Source: Acidobacteriota bacterium
GTDB taxonomy: Bacteria; Acidobacteriota; Terriglobia; Terriglobales; Acidobacteriaceae
DNA: 37,734 nucleotides
Reading direction: 5' to 3'
Assembly: GCA_003225465.1 (NCBI GenBank)
Contig: QIAH01000300.1
Location: 1-37,734 of the forward strand
Position numbers and translations under genes: made by a program. The notes below the pieces were generated by a model. It saw only the letters and a list, made by a program, of their open reading frames with translations, made no database searches and was not told the DNA's origin. This document shows positions 8,106 through 13,824 of this stretch, in pieces (the first letter of the stretch is position 1; each line of letters opens with the position of its first letter).

Positions 8106-8561
8106 ATGTTTGCACGGTCGTCGGGGTATGCGGTCAAGGCACTGACGCATTTGGCGGGTCAACCCTCGGGCAAACTGGTGGGCGCGCGCGAGATGGCGAC
8201 AACACTGCAGATTCCGATGCCATTCCTGTGGAAGATCCTGCGCAAACTGGGGAAAAAGAAGCTGGTTCGGTCGTTCAAGGGAGTGCGCGGAGGTTATCAA
8301 CTAGCGCGGCCTGCCGAAACGATTTACATCAGCGAGATTCTGACCGCCAGCCAGGATAATCATGTGGGCCGGTGTATTTTGGGGTTGGCACAATGCGACG
8401 ATCAGGATCCTTGCCCATTGCATTCCCACTGGAAGAGCCTGCGAGTGCAGATCGAGGAAACGCTGGAAAGCACAACTCTCGCGGATCTGGCGGGCATTGC
8501 CAAGCGGTCCCGGCGCAGGCGTAGCCGTCGCGTCCTGGCGAAAGCTTCCGCGGCCTGCTGA
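8106..8561 (+). CDS. Rrf2-family transcriptional regulator, probable Fe-S sensor
   Basis: 151-residue DNA-binding protein. An N-terminal winged helix (YAVKALTHLA ... IPMPFLWKILRKL) leads to the family-typical wing FKGVRGGYQLARP (57-69). Three cysteines, C90-x6-C97-x5-C103 (GRCILGLAQC, DPCPLH), sit where IscR and NsrR bind an Fe-S cluster; IscR spacing is x5 and x5, so this is a one-residue variant. A basic tail (SRRRRSRR) is unusual and could strengthen DNA contact. ATG 8106 is chosen because the family begins directly with the winged helix and AAGGGAG precedes it. Sensing of Fe-S status, nitric oxide or redox is inferred from the family; targets are unknown. Confidence 0.85.
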   Translation: MFARSSGYAVKALTHLAGQPSGKLVGAREMATTLQIPMPFLWKILRKLGKKKLVRSFKGVRGGYQLARPAETIYISEILTASQDNHVGRCILGLAQCDDQDPCPLHSHWKSLRVQIEETLESTTLADLAGIAKRSRRRRSRRVLAKASAAC

Positions 8562-8619
8562 ATTCTTGCGGCCGTTTTCTTCACCGACAACCCCGTATTG
8601 TGACGTCCGGCCCTGGAGC

Positions 8620-8637
8620 ATGTGAGCCAAGTCACAT
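8620..8637 (+). promoter_or_regulatory. CRP/FNR-superfamily type palindrome
   Basis: ATGTGAGCCAAGTCACAT is a perfect inverted repeat and contains the exact CRP consensus TGTGA-N6-TCACA (8621-8636). It is centred about 87 bases upstream of the start of the membrane-anchored protein gene, a usual distance for a CRP-type activator. No CRP gene is in the window. Confidence 0.6.
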
Positions 8638-8715
8638 CATTCTATGAGCATGTCGAGGAGAATTTTTTCAGGCACGGAATCTGTCCCGGCCACTGTCTGA
8701 CGGAGGATCGCTCCC

Positions 8716-9393
8716 ATGTTTGAACAAGAAATTGAAATGGAACAGCGCCAATCATCGGTCGTGCCGCTGCTGCTGATCATTCTCATGATCGTCGCGTTCG
8801 TGGGCGTGGCAGCCTATTACGTGGTGCAGAACCAAAAGGTTCTGCCGGCGACGGAAGCGAGCAACCTGATTGCAAACTCGCTGAAGGAAGGTGGGCCTGT
8901 GACCATTCAGTTTCGGACGGGAATGGTCATTGCGAGTGTGGCGGAGCGGCCGCATGGTCCGAATTATCGGCTGCTGGAAAAAGCAGGGTTGCTGAACATC
9001 GGCAAAGATAAAGGACGGGCGACGCCGGTGACCCTGACGGCCCAGGGCCGCAAGCTGATGGCGGATCTGCCCGGCGTAAGCAAGAGCAAAGATGCCAAGG
9101 ATGGAACGGACATCTATGTCGTTCCGGTGGCGGAGCGAGTGCTTTCAGGGACGCCGCAGGTCACCACGATGGGCATGGGTCGCGCAAAGGCGGAATTTAC
9201 GTGGGCGTGGGCGCCGAACCAGGTAGGGGAGCTGCTCGATGCTTCCGGCGCGCTGGTGAAGAGCTTTAATACATGGGACCGGGGAACGCTGATCGATAAA
9301 TTCAATGTGAAGTTCTACCATGGCGATCCCACGAAGGGGACGCTGTATTTCGCGCGGGGCGACAAGGGATGGCAGATCGCCGCCGCCGAGTAG
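8716..9393 (+). CDS. Membrane-anchored protein of unknown function
   Basis: 225-residue protein with a short acidic N-terminus, one transmembrane segment (about 15-37, VVPLLLIILMIVAFVGVAAY) and a soluble domain presumably in the periplasm. Residues about 83-117 (YRLLEKAGLLNIGKDKG, then VTLTAQGRKLMADLPG) resemble the pattern of a small winged-helix-like fold seen in some uncharacterised proteins, but this is by eye only. The C-terminal part is beta-rich (FTWAWAPNQVGELLDAS ... GTLYFARGDKGWQIA). ATG 8716 has GGAGG at 8702-8706; ATG 8737 is an alternative. It is preceded by a CRP-type palindrome and by the Rrf2 gene 154 bases upstream, so it probably has its own promoter. I do not recognise the family. 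Confidence 0.65.
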   Translation: MFEQEIEMEQRQSSVVPLLLIILMIVAFVGVAAYYVVQNQKVLPATEASNLIANSLKEGGPVTIQFRTGMVIASVAERPHGPNYRLLEKAGLLNIGKDKGRATPVTLTAQGRKLMADLPGVSKSKDAKDGTDIYVVPVAERVLSGTPQVTTMGMGRAKAEFTWAWAPNQVGELLDASGALVKSFNTWDRGTLIDKFNVKFYHGDPTKGTLYFARGDKGWQIAAAE

Positions 9394-9476
9394 TTGAGCG
9401 AGAGAACAGCGCTCTTCTGGAACTCGTTATCTGAGCTGATGGTTTGCGTTGCTCTACCGATCGTCCATGCACCAAC

Positions 9477-9524
9477 TCCCGGTTATTAATCCCGGTTGTT
9501 AGCGTCTTAAATCCCGCTTATTAA
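9477..9524. repeat. Short imperfect direct repeats in a convergent gap
   Basis: TCCCGGTTATTAA (9477), TCCCGGTTGTTAG (9490) and TCCCGCTTATTAA (9512) are three 13-base near-copies, the first two directly adjacent. They lie between two genes that end facing each other, so they are unlikely to be a promoter element. Confidence 0.6.
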
Positions 9525-9552
9525 AAGGGCTCCAGGCGACGCGGTGGGCGCG

Positions 9553-11271
9553 CTACTGGAGTCCTTGTTGTGTCAGCTTGACGGCGATATTGGGTGCAGC
9601 TTCCGACGAGAAATGGATGCTGGATCCTCCCGTCAGAGTGACGTAGTCATTATCGATGATGATTCCGCTTGTCCCACCGCTGACGCCGACAGTTGTAAGC
9701 GTACTTTCGTTCGTTAGTGCCATTACGCAACCCGCGGCATGGCCTGCACAGTTCTTGGTAACACCCCAGAAGAAGAAATCGGTCCCGGGGGGAGACAAAT
9801 GCGGGTTGAAGTACTCAGTAACAGGGCTGCAGACGGGCGGAGTGGCGGCCGTTGCGGTGGCAACAGGGACCGGGGCACTACCGGGTTGCAGAATTCCGCT
9901 GGCATCGAAGTTGAGGAGATAGCGATTCGGGATCGTATCCCCCGCGCCGGTGCCACAGATCAACATGTGTCCAGTGGAAGGACTGTTGAAGTAATTATTA
10001 TCAAAGTCTCCGTCGTAGAGATTGATGCTGGCGCCGCCAGAATTGCCTAATCCGATTCCCACGCGGCTCATAACAGTAAACGGTGAAGTTGCACTCACCT
10101 GCACTACGGCAGCGCCGGTCATGACATTGTCGTTGGCGGTAACCGCAAACACGGTGGCGCCGGTTCGGTCAAACATGACGGAATCGAAGATGCCGGGAGT
10201 ACTGGAGCCAGCTTTTCCAACCTGAATCGCGGTGACGGGCCCAGGGGTGTTGACGTTGACGGTGTACAGGCGTCCGTTGCCGGCGCCGAGGAAGATGTTG
10301 CCGGTGGTGGAATCGAGCACGGGACTGGCCAGAAACGAACCCAAATTAATCGTGATGGGCCAGGGAGCGGTCATGACCACCGTGGGCGTGCCGTTGAATA
10401 CGCCGGTAATTTTGTACAGTTTGCCGTCATCGAGTCCGACGTATGCAGTGTCAGACGTGTAGTCGACCCATGGAGACGAGCGGGTGTCCGACATCGCTGC
10501 GATGGTGACGCTCTTCAGGGCGCCAGCGGGTGGGAGAGAGGATGGAGTTGCCGTCAGTTGTTGCGGGCCGGTGGGTGGCGGGATCGTGAGGACGTGAAAA
10601 ACGGCGCTTTTCGTACCCGAGGCCGGCGTGGTTTCCACGAAGGCAACTTTCTTCCCGTCGATCGACAATACTGGGGAAGTCGTAATTCTGCCGTTGGAGA
10701 TAGTGTTGGTGTTGTAGCTGAATAGGAAATTGGGTTGATTGAAAGGAAACGTTGGCGGGCCGCAGAGCGCACTCCCGCTACTATTCGCGTACAGACTGTT
10801 CAGTCCCACGATAGAAGGCTGGCCACCGGTTACTCCGGGGGTAGTCACAGGGTAGACAACGAAGTCCCTGGTGCAACTTGGGGCCGCAGTCGGATCGCCG
10901 TTCCACTTCGCTGGAAATTGGCCGAACCCCAGGCGGCCGCCTCCAAGCGGGACGCTCCAATCGCGATGGGGGCTGAGTGTGTCACTCGAGGCGGTCTGAG
11001 CAGCCGGTAATACGCGACCCATTTGGGCTTGCGCCTGGGCGAATGCCTCGCGATAAAGTTGGGCGGCTGCCCTGGGTTCTCTGGCGGCAATCTCCGGATG
11101 CTGGCGAAGGAATGCGGAGCTGAACTTCATGCGATGATGAGTCCAGTCTTCCGGCACACCGACTCGTGGACGTAAATCACTCACCTGCGCGCTGAGGCCG
11201 GACACCAGAAAGGCCACGAAACCAATCTGCACGCTTTTGCGTTGAAGCGAAGTCGCAAAACAGAAATTCAT
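9553..11271 (-). CDS. Secreted propeller-like protein of unknown function
   Basis: 572-residue protein with a signal-like N-terminus (VQIGFVAFLVSGLSAQ). After a helical segment rich in Ala/Gln (about 50-95) the sequence becomes a series of Gly/Ser/Thr-rich beta repeats such as TTSPVLSIDGKKVAFVETTP, SSPWVDYTSDTAYVGLDDGK and LASPVLDSTTGNIFLGAGNG. Their 'segment-D-G-x-L-Y' pattern is typical of PQQ-like or WD40-like beta propellers. No quinoprotein ligand set is apparent. The start ATG 11271 is supported by GGAGGG eight bases upstream. It is transcribed in the same direction as the oxidase operon but separated from its last gene by about 150 bases, so co-transcription is uncertain. A surface or extracellular role is inferred. 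Confidence 0.65.
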   Translation of the reverse strand: MNFCFATSLQRKSVQIGFVAFLVSGLSAQVSDLRPRVGVPEDWTHHRMKFSSAFLRQHPEIAAREPRAAAQLYREAFAQAQAQMGRVLPAAQTASSDTLSPHRDWSVPLGGGRLGFGQFPAKWNGDPTAAPSCTRDFVVYPVTTPGVTGGQPSIVGLNSLYANSSGSALCGPPTFPFNQPNFLFSYNTNTISNGRITTSPVLSIDGKKVAFVETTPASGTKSAVFHVLTIPPPTGPQQLTATPSSLPPAGALKSVTIAAMSDTRSSPWVDYTSDTAYVGLDDGKLYKITGVFNGTPTVVMTAPWPITINLGSFLASPVLDSTTGNIFLGAGNGRLYTVNVNTPGPVTAIQVGKAGSSTPGIFDSVMFDRTGATVFAVTANDNVMTGAAVVQVSATSPFTVMSRVGIGLGNSGGASINLYDGDFDNNYFNSPSTGHMLICGTGAGDTIPNRYLLNFDASGILQPGSAPVPVATATAATPPVCSPVTEYFNPHLSPPGTDFFFWGVTKNCAGHAAGCVMALTNESTLTTVGVSGGTSGIIIDNDYVTLTGGSSIHFSSEAAPNIAVKLTQQGLQ

Positions 11272-11422
11272 CGCAATAACCCTCCGGGAGCCTTGAAACG
11301 GCCCTCATTCTAGCCCTTTTGGCGGGCAAAGGCGATGACACAATTTGCACATGGCGGAGTGACGGGGCGTCAATCCAGGGAGTCAACGGGTGAATAGATG
11401 ACTGGGGAGGGATGGGTAAACA

Positions 11423-11713
11423 CTACCAATCCGTGCCGTGGCGGTCCTGGGCGGGCGCTTCGTTGCGGCTGAACTGATTTCGCTTGCGATAGGCGAGTAC
11501 GGTGATTCCGACCGACATGAACATAGGGGGGATGATGAGCACGAGGATTCCACTGCGCAGACCCTGAATCACGCGGGATCCCGCCGCGGCAGCCTGGGTG
11601 TAGCAAAGCGCGCAGTTTTGGGCGTAAGAGACCGAACTGAGCGCGAGCACCGCGAGAGTCGAAAGAAGCGATTTCACGATGCGCATCCTGGAATGAAATA
11701 GCGAGACTGGCAC
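11423..11713 (-). CDS. Small exported CxxC membrane protein at the end of the oxidase operon
   Basis: 96-residue protein: a signal or anchor segment (about 13-31, VKSLLSTLAVLALSSVSYAQ), then NCALCYTQAAAAGSR with a CxxC pair (C33, C36), then a transmembrane segment (about 52-75, GILVLIIPPMFMSVGITVLA) and a basic/acidic cytoplasmic tail. The GTG start at 11713 is favoured because AAGGAG lies seven bases upstream, directly after the coxD stop; the internal ATG at 11686 has no well-spaced site. The gap to coxD is 15 bases, so it is the last cistron of the oxidase operon. The CxxC on the outer face suggests copper or thiol chemistry in oxidase assembly, which is inference; no characterised family was recognised. 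Confidence 0.7.
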   Translation of the reverse strand: MPVSLFHSRMRIVKSLLSTLAVLALSSVSYAQNCALCYTQAAAAGSRVIQGLRSGILVLIIPPMFMSVGITVLAYRKRNQFSRNEAPAQDRHGTDW

Positions 11714-11728
11714 AATTCTACTCCTTCA

Positions 11729-12040
11729 TTATTTGGCGAACGGGCTCATGTGGAGAAGCCGAAAGCTATCGGACCAGATCATGTTCATCATGAGCACGAC
11801 GAAGATAGTGCCGGGAATGAGCGCAAGTTTCAGGTTGCGCTGCTCAGCGTGCAGGTGCATGAAGAACATGACGGCGAGGCCGGCCTGAATTAAGGCTACG
11901 GCCAGCATGCGCACGAGCAACTGCGCACCTTCAGCATGCTGATAGGCGAGCAGGACCTGCACGCCTGAAAGGGCGAGGATGCAGAGATATACGACGATGT
12001 CGGTTTTCAGGCTGTCGGCGGGTTGGGCGGGTGCGGTCAT
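11729..12040 (-). CDS. coxD: Cytochrome c oxidase subunit IV (prokaryotic COX4 family)
   Basis: 103-residue membrane protein with three predicted helices: IVVYLCILALSGVQVLLAYQ, LLVRMLAVALIQAGLAVMFF and LALIPGTIFVVLMMNMIWS. The MFFMHLHAEQRNLKLALIPG segment after helix 2 is typical of the prokaryotic COX4/CtaF family. It is a small accessory subunit in the inner membrane that is thought to stabilise the oxidase. ATG 12040 has GAGAGG seven bases upstream. The leader contains a purine-rich 16-base tandem repeat (described separately), leaving about 110 bases between coxC2 and this gene. Confidence 0.88.
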   Translation of the reverse strand: MTAPAQPADSLKTDIVVYLCILALSGVQVLLAYQHAEGAQLLVRMLAVALIQAGLAVMFFMHLHAEQRNLKLALIPGTIFVVLMMNMIWSDSFRLLHMSPFAK

Positions 12041-12050
12041 TTCGGCCTCT

Positions 12051-12098
12051 CTATTTTTTTGTCTTTCTATTTTTTCGTCTTTCTATTTTTCCACCTTT
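12051..12098 (-). repeat. Three 16-bp tandem units upstream of coxD
   Basis: On the plus strand the units are CTATTTTTTTGTCTTT (12051), CTATTTTTTCGTCTTT (12067) and CTATTTTTCCACCTTT (12083), each exactly 16 bases. On the coding (minus) strand they form an A/G-rich leader ending about 11 bases before the coxD ATG. Confidence 0.8.
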
Positions 12099-12101
12099 TT
12101 T

Positions 12102-12144
12102 GCGAGGGCGAGGACGCCCTCGCGACAGCCGGCAAGATGCCGGC
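12102..12144. repeat. Double-hairpin intergenic repeat between coxC2 and coxD
   Basis: GCGAGGGCG (12102-12110) and CGCCCTCGC (12115-12123) form a 9-bp stem with an AGGA loop. A second hairpin follows: GCCGGC (12128-12133), AAGAT loop, GCCGGC (12139-12144). The end of the element lies seven bases from the coxC2 stop. It looks like a member of a dispersed palindromic family, and no T-tract follows on the transcribed strand. Confidence 0.65.
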
Positions 12145-12151
12145 GCTACAT

Positions 12152-12802
12152 TCAGCGTGCAACGTTGAGCAGGTAGACCATGGGGACAACGAACATCCAG
12201 ACCAGGTCGACGAAATGCCAGTACAGGGACCAGATTTCGATGTCGTCGGCCTTGTAACGGCCGCGTTTGTAGCCGAAAGCCACGACCGTTAGGGCGATCA
12301 CGCCGCCGATCACGTGAGTCAGGTGCAGGCCGGTAATCGCGAAGAAGGTCGCGCCAAACAAGGGCGACCCCCAGGGGTTCTGAAAGAGTCGGACGCCTTC
12401 GCCAATGAGTGCGAACCATTCGCGAATGTGGAGCAGGGCAAAGAGGATGCCGCCGGCGACGGTGATGAATGTCCAGCGGAGCGCGCCGGCCTTGTCAGCA
12501 GCTTTGGCCGCACGGGTGGCGATCAACATGGTGAGACTGCTGCTCACCAGGATGAAAGTCATCAACATGACGTTCAGGATGCTGGGCGAGAATTTGAACG
12601 GCTCAGGCCAGTTCGGGCTCGCATTCTTGATGTAGCCGTAGGCGAAAAGGATAGCGGCGAAGGTAACCGCGTCGGAGATGATGAAAAGCCACATCACCAG
12701 CTTTTTGGAAGGAATGGCGAACGGGGATGCTTCGAGGATTCCCGGCGCGTGTGCTCCCAACGGCAAATTTGCTTCGCTCACAGTGCCTCCGGCAGGGTTC
12801 AT
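12152..12802 (-). CDS. coxC2: Cytochrome c oxidase subunit III, second copy
   Basis: 216-residue, five-helix subunit III of the haem-copper oxidase family. Diagnostic segments are KKLVMWLFIISDAVTFAAIL in helix 1, TGLHLTHVIGGVIAL in the fourth helix and YWHFVDLVWMFVVPMVYLL at the C-terminus. It keeps the HFVDxVW signature, while the neighbouring paralogue has HFMGVLW, so the two copies are not redundant duplicates. The start is uncertain: ATG 12802 lacks a ribosome site, while GTG 12781 is preceded by GGAGG four bases away and would remove seven residues. It is separated from coxC1 by 300 bases filled with hairpin repeats but remains in the same orientation. Confidence 0.9.
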   Translation of the reverse strand: MNPAGGTVSEANLPLGAHAPGILEASPFAIPSKKLVMWLFIISDAVTFAAILFAYGYIKNASPNWPEPFKFSPSILNVMLMTFILVSSSLTMLIATRAAKAADKAGALRWTFITVAGGILFALLHIREWFALIGEGVRLFQNPWGSPLFGATFFAITGLHLTHVIGGVIALTVVAFGYKRGRYKADDIEIWSLYWHFVDLVWMFVVPMVYLLNVAR

Positions 12803-12848
12803 TAACAGGCTGCTGAAAAAATCTTTTCGCGGTCTACAATGTCCCTCA

Positions 12849-12901
12849 GCGGCTAAAGCCGCGTGAATTTGTTGCTCTTACGGCTGGGCTGAAGCCCAGC
12901 C
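12849..12901. repeat. Palindromic repeat pair in the coxC1-coxC2 gap
   Basis: First palindrome: GCGGCT (12849-12854), AA, AGCCGC (12857-12862). Second: GGCTGGGCT (12882-12890), GA, AGCCCAGCC (12893-12901). The two are 20 bases apart. Pairs of this type look like acidobacterial intergenic repeat elements. No gene is seen in the 300 bases between coxC2 and coxC1; a 69-codon frame there is read through these repeats and is not credible. Confidence 0.7.
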
Positions 12902-13008
12902 CTTTCAAAGCGCAGCTATCGCGGGCGTTTTCAGCAAACTGTGAAGCCGAGTCCTTTCCAAGCGACAGGTCTTTCGTGTTGTTGTCGAGCATCGGTCTTT
13001 GGGAAAAT

Positions 13009-13047
13009 CCCACCCTAACCTCGCAAAGAACGCGAGGTGAGGGTGGG
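13009..13047. repeat. Long hairpin in the coxC1-coxC2 gap
   Basis: CCCACCCTAACCTCGC (13009-13024) pairs with GCGAGGTGAGGGTGGG (13032-13047) with one mismatch in 16, around a seven-base AAAGAAC loop. In the transcript this would be a very stable structure 56 bases after the coxC1 stop. It is not followed by a T-tract on the minus strand, so it may protect or process mRNA instead of ending it. Confidence 0.7.
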
Positions 13048-13102
13048 GCACCCACGGCAGCTTTTCAAAACGCGATTGAAATCCGAGTTTTTTCACAATT
13101 CA

Positions 13103-13786
13103 CTAAAGCTTGATCCAAATCACCAGCAACACATATATCCAAAGGACTCCCATGAAGTGCCAATAGTAGGAGGTGGCATCCATGGTGCTGCGCCGCAGTG
13201 AAAGCACAGGACGGCGCAGTATGTAAATCACGCGCATGAGCCCCGCCAATCCCCCGAGGACGTGAAGAACGTGGATCGCAGTCAAGACATAGAAAAAAGA
13301 ACTGTTCGGATTGGACGCGAGATAGAGTCCTTCGGCCCGCAGTTGCTGCCAGGCAATGTATTGGCCGGTCACGAAGACGAACCCCAGCAACAAGGTCGCA
13401 GAGAGCCACGCGAGCGGCGTACTGCGATTCGCTGTCCTGCCGCGGGCAAATTCGGCTACGCGACGGCGTGCGATCTCCAAGGTGATGCTGCTGGCGAGAA
13501 GAACGACGGTGTTGAAGAAGACGATGGAGGGAATCGTCAGATGATGCCAGTCGTTGGCGGTCGATTGCCGGACGATGAGCGCGCTGGTAAACGCGGCAAA
13601 CGACATCGTGATGGCTGCGAGGCCAACCCAGACTCCGGTTCGCGACGGCTCGGGAGAAAAGTCTTCGAGGAGTTTGAGACTGCCGTTGGTCGGACCGAGG
13701 TTGCGCAAACCACCACCTCCGGAGTTCCCGTTATCCAGACGCGGTTTTTTTGATTCAGTTTCAGGCGACTGGATGGTTGTTGCCAT
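13103..13786 (-). CDS. coxC: Cytochrome c oxidase subunit III, first copy
   Basis: 227-residue membrane protein with an Asn/Gly-rich cytoplasmic N-terminus (about 1-45) and five helices: GVWVGLAAITMSFAAFTSAL, the VFFNTVVLLASSITLEIARR region, WLSATLLLGFVFVTGQYIAW, AIHVLHVLGGLAGLMRVIYI and YYWHFMGVLWIYVLLVIWIK. The HVLHVLGG and YYWHFMGVLW segments place it in the subunit III superfamily. It follows coxA after 38 bases in the operon. The N-terminal extension and the loss of the Asp in the HFVD-type motif separate it from the second copy. Confidence 0.9.
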   Translation of the reverse strand: MATTIQSPETESKKPRLDNGNSGGGGLRNLGPTNGSLKLLEDFSPEPSRTGVWVGLAAITMSFAAFTSALIVRQSTANDWHHLTIPSIVFFNTVVLLASSITLEIARRRVAEFARGRTANRSTPLAWLSATLLLGFVFVTGQYIAWQQLRAEGLYLASNPNSSFFYVLTAIHVLHVLGGLAGLMRVIYILRRPVLSLRRSTMDATSYYWHFMGVLWIYVLLVIWIKL

Positions 13787-13824
13787 GGCCCTTCACACCC
13801 CTTCCCTTCTGTTGCTGAGTAAAA

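Noticed and set aside
12846-13055. 69-codon minus-strand frame between the two coxC genes
   Set aside because: The frame is made almost wholly of palindromic repeat sequence and has no ribosome site or homology I recognise.
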